Positions 54,601 to 60,935 are shown, counted from the first letter of the stretch. The stretch is 64,000 nt of DNA from Cloacibacterium caeni (GCF_907163125.1 NZ_OU015319.1:2294001-2358000); one strand, 5' to 3'. Numbers and translations are program-made. The notes: generated from the letters alone by a model not told the origin.

Positions 54601-55430
54601 ATGTAATAAGTTATTATAAAGAAAGTGAAAATAAGATTGATGATAGTTTGGTTAAATATTTGAATTTTGAAAATGTTAATTCTACATTGTCTAAAAATAA
54701 ATTAGTTAGAGAGAATAAAGATTTTGAAATAAGTTTAATGCTATGTAATGAACTTACAGATGTAAATTATGATAAGTTTTTAAATAGTTGTTATTTTGGG
54801 TGGAATAAACTAAATTTTGAAGATGTAGATTTTAATAAAGTTGTATTTCTCACAAATAAAGTTTTAAATACAACAAAAGATAATTATGACATATTAAGAG
54901 AGAATTTTAAAAATAACCACATAAAATTATTAGAGAAAAATTTTACCGAAATTTTAGTAAAATTTGAAGATTTTGAAGCTGATGGAAATGATATTTTATT
55001 AATTTTAAAATCTGAAAAGATAAATATTGTTAATAAATTTGATTTTATTACAAAAATTGATGAAACAATAATTGGAAGTAATAAAGAGATTGCGAAAATT
55101 ATAGGAGAAATTATTTTACAAAAATCTAAAACTATTGATTTAACAATCGATATAAAGAAAATTATATTGAATTCTTTAGTATCTATTGAAAGTAAGGTGA
55201 AATTTGTTACTTTGTATAATGAAAGTTTAGGAACTTCCGAATTAATTGAATTGGTGAAAAACATTAGTTGGTCTTATGGTGAGTTATTTAAGAAACAGCA
55301 TAAACCAACGTTTAAAGCTAATAATTATAATATTGTTCTATTAGGAATACTTAAATCCAAAGGATTAATAAAAAATTTTGATATTGATAAAAAGGATAAA
55401 ACCTTAATTAGGGCAGTAGCGAATTATTAG
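51669..55430 (+). CDS. YobI-family P-loop NTPase, large membrane-associated (defence candidate)
   Basis: This 1,253-residue protein has Walker A GGYGSGKST at about 62-70, Walker B NVVVIEDLDRF at about 281-291, and two membrane segments near 174-194 and 217-238 inserted between them. A long helical remainder of about 950 residues has no recognised motif. The layout fits the YobI/KAP-like NTPases, large proteins with a membrane insertion often found as accessory or phage-related cargo. Base composition is even more AT-rich than the neighbours, and it carries its own leader, so it is probably cargo of the mobile element. Confidence 0.78.
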   Translation: MNLKFLSTFFKRKENIEEVSVISSLAPKVLMNEEDLKKVEPYLDKLKDTLNAKSINNIALTGGYGSGKSTILKTFQYWNKNDYNFLNISLAAFNQTKTKENFKELFDLKIKNGKSEKEAEKEIVNEFKETIINNEELERQLEISILQQIVYKVKPSNLPESRFKRIVNIPNWKLWGLIPLSFTIWIISVILLFKYNFLDYVNPKTWTFRVKDFELSPTMIFLFSFMGIGYFSKLVVSLFSNSKINKVNLKGEIEIGDNSNKSILNEHYDEILYYFEKNPFNVVVIEDLDRFENTNIFTKLRELNILLNNADTLKNKEEYKKFGIKFLYAVGDDLFDDKKERVKFFEYIIPVIPFINSTNAEEQLKTLIKDSDLEENVFSKEFISDITTFIDDIDMRLLINIFHEFVIYRKVLNPNILKGSEEELFAMITYKNIEPEDFNKLNNKEGKLYNLINNKKSYITVLVKEKNDKIAKKTVEIEDIEEENISNIKELRQIYINQILTKLPNNAIYFSEIKINDLKEEDKFDELISEGKISYRYQHPHYSNSQNNVLNFDFDEIENEVNPNFTFEDRKYFIESKHNDRIETLQKEIEKLKKEKNEIENWDLTQIFREVDINQYLSEFSNNGLLRNLVLEGYINENYNDYISLFHEVSLTVDDKKFEKSVKASFNESFEYKLTHSETIADKLELKWFSRDSILNFDLLDFLGEEYDKYSQKYNAFIQLLSNEKQRSIEFIDGYIERKKVLNRFIEKITIKWGGFWDYVFNKSTYDVNKKYYIFEIIILNLNLEKLIEVQSGKLIKKTIEENIKYLYNYDKNYSPIWFESQIEKLLPLLNIKILRLEQPNENSKYLFELIYKKGHYKITNENILLLLNEFSEEFDNLSFETTNYSAIQNSKCEPLIKYINEEIDNYIENVYLKLENNVIEDEESLKLLLNNDKLDSKLKLKIIEKVETKISDLSSINDIEVKKYLLIENKVVPKWDNVISYYKESENKIDDSLVKYLNFENVNSTLSKNKLVRENKDFEISLMLCNELTDVNYDKFLNSCYFGWNKLNFEDVDFNKVVFLTNKVLNTTKDNYDILRENFKNNHIKLLEKNFTEILVKFEDFEADGNDILLILKSEKINIVNKFDFITKIDETIIGSNKEIAKIIGEIILQKSKTIDLTIDIKKIILNSLVSIESKVKFVTLYNESLGTSELIELVKNISWSYGELFKKQHKPTFKANNYNIVLLGILKSKGLIKNFDIDKKDKTLIRAVANY

Positions 55431-55589
55431 AATCATTGAAATATTAATCAAAATAACACTAAGTTTTACTAATTAATTAGGATACTAATTTTACAAAACA
55501 GCCCTAAAAATGTAGGGAAATACTTTCTGTATAGGAAAATTTGGAAGGTTTCCCAATATTTATTTCCTTTATCACAATCACTATTTCAG

Positions 55590-55693
55590 AAAAAAAAGAG
55601 ACCCACGCCGTTGTATATACTGCTAGAGTATTTAGTGAGTGTTCAAGACCTCACCTTACGGGTGTACAAGCACCCTCGTTAAGCTGCTTGCTG
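55590..55693 (-). ncRNA. candidate guide RNA of the Cas12f-like/sigma system
   Basis: The minus-strand sequence begins directly after the Cas12f-like stop codon. Three short hairpins are visible: GGGTG/CACCC (55,675-55,660), GTGAG/CTCAC (55,654-55,635) and ATACT/AGTAT (55,631-55,617). Then ATATACAAC, an AAC end like many Cas12-type scaffolds, leads into GGCGTGGGTCTC (55,609-55,598) and eight T (55,597-55,590). This is the layout of an omega-RNA or Cas12f guide RNA: scaffold, short guide, U-tract termination. Transcription is inferred; it may be processed from the protein mRNA. Confidence 0.72.
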
Positions 55694-56788
55694 CTATCCT
55701 ATAATCAATTCAATACCCGCTTTTTCAGCTTTGTATTTTATTTTGGCTTGCAATTCATAATAACTCCAATTGCGAAGCACAAATTTCTGTTCTTTGGCAA
55801 TCCCAATTTTGTCCTCCTGATTTTTAAGAATAAGAGTCGCTGCCTGTTGCTCAATACAAAAATCAATAAGCTGTTTGCTGTACAAATGAAGCCGATGATT
55901 CACATACCTACTTTCAATATTTTTTCTATTGTAAAGAGCCTTTTTTTTGCGTTTCGCCCCTTTTCCAGAACGGGCAGAAGCAATACCATTTTGAATCCTC
56001 TTCAGACTAGCCTGTATAGCAAGCCTTCGGTAGAGAAACTCCTCCTTTGTGCCAATATTGATGCGCACATTATTGGCTTTAGCTACAATAGGATGTTCCA
56101 GAGACAAAGAAGCTTCAGCAATGATTTCAGGATTTAAAAGATGTTCCTCTTTTTCAAATTCAAATACAGCAAGCCAATAGATTTTCTTGTCTTTCAATTG
56201 AATCTGCGAGGTGCAAAGTTTTATTTCATCTTTTAAAAGGCGTTCCATAATCAAACGCTTATCCGTAAAGTCTTTTCCCAAATACGTTTTTACAGGAATG
56301 GCAAATGCATTAAAACAAAATGCTTTCGTTTCCTCTTCATATCTCATTTTGCTGATGCATTTAACAGGAAGCGGAATAGGAATATCTTTTCTAAAGTTCC
56401 TCAAAGATTTTACACCTCGCCAATAGTCAGATTTTTCTTTTGAAAAAACAGATTGAATGGTATTGTTCAAGCTTCCCAATATATCAGTAGGGATTTCCCC
56501 TTTGAATTTATCAAACACCATTCGTGCTGTAGTATTGGTTTTCGAGCGGTTAAACATTCCCATTTCATCTTTATTGATGTCCGCCAACTTGTATTGAATA
56601 TCTTCCGTAAAATAAAAGAAATCCTTCATCATTTCCTGAACATACAAATGAGAAACAATAAAATTAGCAGCTCTATAACACCGGTTCTGATAGCGATACA
56701 GTTTTTCCCACATCGCTTTTTTCTCCTCGCTAGAAACATCTAGGAGCAACTGAATTCTTCGGGTAAGAGTAATTGTCGATTTTTCCAT
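55694..56788 (-). CDS. nuclease-dead TnpB/Cas12f-like protein (dCas12f candidate)
   Basis: 364 residues from the ATG at 56,788, one base after the sigma-factor TGA; a longer frame to 56,893 would overlap the sigma gene. The C-terminal part aligns with the TnpB/Cas12f RuvC domain: FLYRRLAIQASLKRIQ, a basic SGKGAKRKKKALYNRK stretch, and FVLRNWSYYELQAKIKYKAE. Where active enzymes have the first Asp (DLG), this reads ASLSLEH near 226-232. Where they have the second Glu, it reads TLILKNQED near 318-326. It stops at AGIELIIG, before the zinc ribbon and third Asp. Binding without cutting is inferred. Confidence 0.85.
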   Translation of the reverse strand: MEKSTITLTRRIQLLLDVSSEEKKAMWEKLYRYQNRCYRAANFIVSHLYVQEMMKDFFYFTEDIQYKLADINKDEMGMFNRSKTNTTARMVFDKFKGEIPTDILGSLNNTIQSVFSKEKSDYWRGVKSLRNFRKDIPIPLPVKCISKMRYEEETKAFCFNAFAIPVKTYLGKDFTDKRLIMERLLKDEIKLCTSQIQLKDKKIYWLAVFEFEKEEHLLNPEIIAEASLSLEHPIVAKANNVRINIGTKEEFLYRRLAIQASLKRIQNGIASARSGKGAKRKKKALYNRKNIESRYVNHRLHLYSKQLIDFCIEQQAATLILKNQEDKIGIAKEQKFVLRNWSYYELQAKIKYKAEKAGIELIIG

Positions 56789-56789
56789 T

Positions 56790-57608
56790 TCAAAGAAGTG
56801 TTTCAGAAGTATTTTTTTTACTTTGTAGAAATTGATACGCAAAAAGAAATTCCCGATGAACATCCTTTTCAGATAAATTGAGTTCTTGAGCAATCACCGA
56901 GAAAGAGGCTTTATGCTCAAACCTTCTTTTCAAAATCTCAAGTTGTCGACTGCTGAGTTTATTGGGTTGCTTTTCATGTTCTGAGACTTTTACTTTAGGC
57001 TGTTCAAAAGAACTCCCTTTAATAATGTCCCGAAGGTCATTGATGGCTCTGTTCACTTCATTGCTAATATCTTTTACACTGCTTCCCATAGCTTCTGCGA
57101 TAGGTTTGTACTGGAAGCCATATTCAAGGCAAAGTTCTATGAGGTTTTTCCTTTTAGAATCCAAAACATTTAAAACCTTCTTCACTTCATCTAAATTTTT
57201 CTGTTCAGATTCCTGAAGGAGGAGAAGTTCTTTATCTTGAGCAGGGTCGTAACCAGCCAGATAATCCTGATAGTTCTCGTAACGTTCTAAGGAATTAATA
57301 AGGCGAGTGAATTTATTTCTTGGAGAACTGTAATAAGTGAGGCAATCTCTTTTTAAAACAAACCTTAAAAACCCCAAAATATGATTGGGTGTTTCAATAG
57401 AATCACGTTGCAACCAAAGTTTGAGAAAAACATCCTGAACAAGCGTTTCTACCACAAAATCGTCCTCCACTATTTGTTTTCCTATCCAGAAAAGAAGTCT
57501 TTTGTAGCGCAAATAAATATGTTCTAAAGAGTTTGGGTCGCCTTTTTTCAGCAGTTCATAGAGTTGAGCATCTTTCAGTATCCGAGGCAAAGAGTCTGTT
57601 CTTTTCAT
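56790..57608 (-). CDS. ECF-like RNA polymerase sigma factor with an extra C-terminal HTH
   Basis: This 272-residue protein is longer than the usual 170-200. Region 2 spans about 15-85 (LEHIYLRYKRLLFWIG, ETLVQDVFLKLWLQR, the core-binding helix). Region 4 spans about 145-195 (LIELCLEYGFQYKPIAEAMG, SNEVNRAINDLR). After a linker, residues 218-263 form a second region-4-like helix-turn-helix (LSSRQLEILKRRFEHKASFS, IAQELNLSEKDVHREF). It should recruit RNA polymerase. The following Cas12f-like gene starts one base after its stop, so the two are translationally coupled. No anti-sigma gene is adjacent. Confidence 0.88.
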   Translation of the reverse strand: MKRTDSLPRILKDAQLYELLKKGDPNSLEHIYLRYKRLLFWIGKQIVEDDFVVETLVQDVFLKLWLQRDSIETPNHILGFLRFVLKRDCLTYYSSPRNKFTRLINSLERYENYQDYLAGYDPAQDKELLLLQESEQKNLDEVKKVLNVLDSKRKNLIELCLEYGFQYKPIAEAMGSSVKDISNEVNRAINDLRDIIKGSSFEQPKVKVSEHEKQPNKLSSRQLEILKRRFEHKASFSVIAQELNLSEKDVHREFLFAYQFLQSKKNTSETLL

Positions 57609-57640
57609 AAGCAGTGTGTTTTAGCTGGAAGGAACTGCTT
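57609..57640 (-). promoter_or_regulatory. hairpin at the start of the sigma-factor gene
   Basis: AAGCAGT at 57,609-57,615 and ACTGCTT at 57,634-57,640 are exact complements and end right at the ATG. In mRNA the stem would sit against the start codon and could limit translation. Confidence 0.5.
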
Positions 57641-57708
57641 CGATCATGAAGATGAATTCTTTTGTACCATTCAACACACATACCCACTACATTTTGCCCA
57701 ATAGAAAA

Positions 57709-57720
57709 GGCGTGGAACTC
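57709..57720 (+). other. second, weaker guide-like match
   Basis: GGCGTGGAACTC on the plus strand matches the guide-like GGCGTGGGTCTC at 10 of 12 bases. Taken from the second base, it has a G directly 5'. It points toward the XRE gene. Chance similarity is quite possible. Confidence 0.3.
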
Positions 57721-57728
57721 AACTTACT

Positions 57729-57835
57729 GCATTAGAGGTACTGGTATACCCGTGTACGATAAGAGAGCCCACGCCGCGGTCGTGAGCAAATTTACTTATC
57801 TTCTCGTACACATAAAATTACCAGTTTTCTAATGC
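57729..57835 (-). other. large imperfect hairpin in the leader of the sigma/Cas12f-like operon
   Basis: Four nested stems match across 107 bases: GCATTAGA/TCTAATGC (8 bp), ACTGGTA/TACCAGT (7 bp), GTGTACGA/TCGTACAC (8 bp) and TAAG/CTTA (4 bp). The central loop of about 31 bases contains the guide-like sequence. It could be a folded mRNA leader, a second RNA gene or a protein-binding DNA element. Confidence 0.65.
57761..57776 (-). other. guide-like sequence upstream of the operon (self-target or duplication)
   Basis: Plus-strand AAGAGAGCCCACGCCG differs from AAGAGACCCACGCCG at 55,596-55,610 only by one inserted G. On the minus strand CGGCGTGGG is identical in both. The last base before GCGTGGG is a G, agreeing with a 5'-G target-adjacent motif. 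It lies about 155 bases before the sigma ATG and points toward it. Confidence 0.65.
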
Positions 57836-57897
57836 GAGATTCTAAGCAATTGCTTCAATATTTTGATTCTATATGAATAATTGCATTATGTTATTTG

Positions 57898-57928
57898 CAA
57901 ATATAGTAAAATTATCAATGTAAACCAA
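57898..57928 (-). promoter_or_regulatory. candidate housekeeping promoter of the sigma/Cas12f-like operon
   Basis: On the minus strand TTG at 57,928-57,926 and TATATTTG at 57,905-57,898 are 20 bases apart. This gives a leader of about 280 bases that includes the large hairpin. A second -7-like TAAATTTG at 57,794-57,787 lacks a -33 element. Confidence 0.45.
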
Positions 57929-57939
57929 GTGGATTACAT
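57918..57939. promoter_or_regulatory. palindromic operator between XRE gene and sigma operon
   Basis: ATGTAAACCAAGTGGATTAC then AT has matching arms ATGTAA/TTACAT and CCA/TGG inside. It overlaps the -33 region of the candidate sigma-operon promoter and lies 31 bases before the XRE ATG, so one bound protein could control both directions. Confidence 0.6.
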
Positions 57940-57969
57940 AAAAGTTGTTATTTTTTGCAAAATTGCGTT

Positions 57970-58227
57970 ATGGCTAAACTCAACGAAGAAGATATTTTGC
58001 TTAAAAATAAAATTGCTGATAGGATTAAGTTTCTAAGAGCTAATACTGGTTTAACGCAATCTGAATTTGCTAAAAAATACGAAATAGATAGGCAAATATT
58101 AAACCGTTGGGAAAGTAAAAACAATAAAAGAGGATTGACTATTTATACTATTGCAAAATTTTGCGACCTCCTTGAAATTTCTTTAAAAGATTTTTTCGAC
58201 TTCGAAGTAAAAGAAGATAAAATTTAG
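57970..58227 (+). CDS. XRE-family DNA-binding protein
   Basis: 85 residues from the ATG at 57,970 (MAKLNEEDILLKNKIADRIK). The HTH is FLRANTGLTQSEFAKKYEIDRQ then LNRWESKNN, and a DLLEISLKDFFDFE end resembles the usual XRE tail. It probably binds the palindrome in front of it. It is divergent from the sigma/Cas12f-like operon and may repress it. Confidence 0.82.
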   Translation: MAKLNEEDILLKNKIADRIKFLRANTGLTQSEFAKKYEIDRQILNRWESKNNKRGLTIYTIAKFCDLLEISLKDFFDFEVKEDKI

Positions 58228-58360
58228 AATTCTTGTCAAAACACTTTCAGAAATTGTAAAGCAAGAAAAATTACTATTAAACAGTTTTTTAAACTTATAA
58301 ATGAATAGAATACCGACGAAAGTTGGTTTATTTATTTTTCTTGTTTTTTGACATAGATAT

Positions 58361-58370
58361 GTTATGTGTA
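58361..58370. repeat. GTTATGTGTA inverted repeat, left copy
   Basis: GTTATGTGTA occurs 7 bases before the stop of the GmrSD gene and its exact complement TACACATAAC occurs at 59,986-59,995 beyond its start. The repeats flank the gene as in a cassette. Confidence 0.45.
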
Positions 58371-58376
58371 GGCCGT

Positions 58377-59960
58377 TTAAATAAAGGTTTTTAAAAATTC
58401 AAATAATTTTATCGAACGATTATCAATAAAATCATTAAAATTATTATCAATTAATTTTTGTTCATCAATTAAGGCCGAATTAAGAATATCGATCGAGTCA
58501 TCAGGCATTTCCTGTTCACGATATTGTGAAGGTTCCTTACAATCGATTTTTTTATTATCTGCACGAGAAATTATGCTAAAATTAGCTAGACAGTTTACTG
58601 AATAATCTATATTGTCTTGTTCTAAAGAATTGACAAACGCCTTTGGATAAATGTGATGAAATTCATTTCGATTATAGTCTTTTAAAACGCTTGATAAAGT
58701 TATAAGACTTCCTGAAATAAAACTTTTGGGATTGTTTTGAGCCAAAAGCAAAATTAATGACTTCGTACTTACAGAACCCATTGTGAAATCATTAGTTCTA
58801 AAAAAATGTTCATTAATATTGAACGCAACATTATTTAAATTTGATGTTGTATAATCAGCTTTAAGTTTAATAATCTCTTCAATATCTTTTTGGATATTTT
58901 TGTTTGTTCCAGCGCTATAACGCTTTCCAAAAGAACTTTTCCAAAACCAAGAAATTAATCTCTTGCGTTGTTCATCATTATAGTTAAAATGGTGATTACC
59001 TTGATTAGAGAAGAATACAGATAGTGGAATTAAAAAGTGCTCATATGGTAGATTTGCTATTTTTTCAATTTTTAGATTTCGTTTTAAAAAATCAATAGCA
59101 CCTTTAATTCCATTAGTTACTTCTTGAAATCTTTCTCGGACAGTATTTCCGTTTAATTCAATTAAGTTTTTAGAGCTTGCAGAATGAGTAAGAACAGCAG
59201 AGGATATTCTTAAAAGTAAATCCGCATTACCTCCTAACTCTTCGAAACCATATGGTTTTAATTCTTCTTGCAACTCTTCAAATTTATCTTGTAAATCAAA
59301 TTCTTCACTCCAAGTCCAAGCAGTTAATAATTGTAATGTGTCTAATGGTACTCCCTTTCTATTAATTCTTTCAAACACAATTGCAACTTTAGATTTATCA
59401 TCTGTCTCTAAAGTTTGATAAGGTATTTTTACCTCTTTAAACACAGCTTGAAGACTATCAATTTTTTCTAAAATAGACTCTTCCAATCTAGATGTTGCCC
59501 GTCGATATTTTACTGTATCAAATAAACAGTTTAACGGGAAATGCCTTTCAGGGATTACATCTTCATCTTTTAATGGTACAAATTGTGAGTCTTGAGAATT
59601 TTCATCAGCTTCTAAGTCGTAATATATTTTAAAAGGGTTTTCAATACCTTCAATTTCATCAATTTCGGTTTGAAAAACACCAAATATTGATGTAACCCTT
59701 TGTTGTCCATCTAGAACATAGTCAATAGGATATTCTTCATCTCGTTCAAAAAGTTGGAATGGTCCAAATTGTTTTTCCGTTTCTAGCTTTTCTCTTGTTC
59801 TCCATAATTGTATAGTCCCAAATGGATAGCCTTTGAAAATACTATCCATTAGAAATGCTACAGAATCTGAATCCCAAACAAAACCCCTTTGAAATGCAGG
59901 AATTCTTAAGTTCCCTTTACTTACTTGGTTTAAAATATCTCTTATAGAAAAATCACTCAT
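58377..59960 (-). CDS. DUF262/DUF1524 protein, GmrSD-type modification-dependent restriction enzyme
   Basis: This 527-residue protein has an N-terminal DUF262 ParB-like domain: RIPAFQRGFVWDSDS near residue 17, YPFGTIQLWR near 45 and VLDGQQRVTSIFG near 79. The C-terminal DUF1524 HNH-like nuclease has EFHHIYPKAFVNS near 448 and NFSIISRADNKKI. This is the single-chain arrangement of the type IV GmrS-GmrD system, which cuts modified phage DNA using NTP. It stands alone in the accessory region. Confidence 0.87.
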   Translation of the reverse strand: MSDFSIRDILNQVSKGNLRIPAFQRGFVWDSDSVAFLMDSIFKGYPFGTIQLWRTREKLETEKQFGPFQLFERDEEYPIDYVLDGQQRVTSIFGVFQTEIDEIEGIENPFKIYYDLEADENSQDSQFVPLKDEDVIPERHFPLNCLFDTVKYRRATSRLEESILEKIDSLQAVFKEVKIPYQTLETDDKSKVAIVFERINRKGVPLDTLQLLTAWTWSEEFDLQDKFEELQEELKPYGFEELGGNADLLLRISSAVLTHSASSKNLIELNGNTVRERFQEVTNGIKGAIDFLKRNLKIEKIANLPYEHFLIPLSVFFSNQGNHHFNYNDEQRKRLISWFWKSSFGKRYSAGTNKNIQKDIEEIIKLKADYTTSNLNNVAFNINEHFFRTNDFTMGSVSTKSLILLLAQNNPKSFISGSLITLSSVLKDYNRNEFHHIYPKAFVNSLEQDNIDYSVNCLANFSIISRADNKKIDCKEPSQYREQEMPDDSIDILNSALIDEQKLIDNNFNDFIDNRSIKLFEFLKTFI

Positions 59961-60216
59961 TGTTTAAGGTTTGTTTGGGTTGGTTTACACATAACGACTC
60001 GGCGACTTTGCGAGGTTTTCACAGGAAGCATTACTTCCATGGGGAAATTTTGCAAAAATACTTTTTGAGTTAGCTCAGCGTTCGTTTTTTTTGTTTTGTA
60101 AAGTTAATAAAAAAACAATCTGTTTTTTGTAAAATATTTTGTCGATAAAAAAGCTCCCGAAGCTACTGTTCAACAGGAGTTTTATTGTTGGCTTTGCAAG
60201 CCCAACGAAACTCTAG
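59961..60216. other. gene-free region with small hairpins
   Basis: It contains the right GTTATGTGTA copy at 59,986-59,995 and hairpins such as CTCG/CGAG (about 59,998-60,014) and GGAAG/CTTCC (about 60,023-60,037). It also holds the GTTGGCTTTGCAAGCCCAAC stem near 60,185. No frame of interest is seen. Confidence 0.4.
60147..60164 (-). terminator. short terminator after the nuclease fragment
   Basis: On the minus strand AGCT-TCGGG-AGCT is followed by six T. The stem is short, so it is tentative. Confidence 0.5.
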
Positions 60217-60856
60217 CTAGCAGCCAGCATTTGCATTTACTTCTTTAATAAATTGTTTAATCTTAATGTTATCAAAAATTTCTTGTTGTGATTCTTTATC
60301 ATATTCTAGAAGATTACAAATGTTTTTACATAATAATAGTTTGATTTCAAGTGTTTCAAAATCTATTTGATAGCTTTTGTCTGTGTTTCTTAATTTACAC
60401 ATTTCATTCAAGAATTTCAGAATAGGTGTTTTCTCATATATAGGTAAAGATTTTTTAGTCCTATCTTCTGATTTAATAATCGAAAAACTCCTTTTACGAA
60501 TTATTTTGTTAGCAGCATCAACCACAATGTTTATAGGAATAAAATCTTCTATTTCTATGTCATTTGGGTAAGTACCATCGTATTTGGAAATATATTTATT
60601 TACGATTTTAATATTTGAAAAATTACTCTTCTTTTTTTGACTATCTAGAGATGCAAATTCTGATCTTCCAGCAGAATCTTTATCATAAAGCACAACAACA
60701 ACTGGTTTTTTCTGCATATCTGAACAATAATCATTCATAAATTGTAAATAGCCTGAAAATTTATTTACACCACCAGCTGATAGGATATTTGGTATAGGAA
60801 AACCATATAATTTGTAAATTTGATTTAGATAATCTTTATCTTCTTGTCCCTCTACT
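60217..60856 (-). pseudogene. OLD-type ATP-dependent nuclease, C-terminal fragment
   Basis: The frame from 60,855 to the TAG at 60,217 encodes VEGQEDKDYLNQ, GGVNKFSGYL and VVVLYDKDSAGRSE, the TOPRIM pattern (Glu, then DxD) of OLD-family nucleases. It is the downstream part of the gene whose upstream part lies at 63,755-64,000. The two parts are separated by the IS3-family element, with AGTAGAGGGA repeated at both junctions. A short product from an internal ATG at 60,738 would lack the ATPase. Confidence 0.82.
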
Positions 60857-60935
60857 GTAAATCGTCAGCAAAAAGTGGACACTTTATATTATAAAAATTA
60901 AGGAGTGTTTTCAAAAAAAAGAATTACATTTAATT

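Noticed and set aside
55502-55517. Rho-independent terminator for the YobI gene
   Set aside because: CCCTA-AAAATG-TAGGG is a perfect hairpin, but the following bases are AAATAC with no T tract and the stem has only five pairs.
55541-56137. Plus-strand reading frame of 198 codons
   Set aside because: It is antisense to the Cas12f-like gene and the RNA candidate and has no recognisable protein pattern.
55694-56893. Plain IS605-type TnpB transposon gene
   Set aside because: No tnpA is present, the RuvC acidic positions are replaced, the C-terminal zinc ribbon is missing and a sigma gene is tightly coupled. A domesticated role fits better than a mobile element.
57729-57835. Guide RNA located in the operon leader rather than behind the Cas12f-like gene
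   Set aside because: It lacks a T tract and an AAC-type scaffold end, while the downstream region has both. It stays possible as a second RNA, so it is reported only as a hairpin.
60377-60571. Small plus-strand protein inside the nuclease fragment
   Set aside because: It is antisense to the conserved TOPRIM-containing frame and has no start context or motif.
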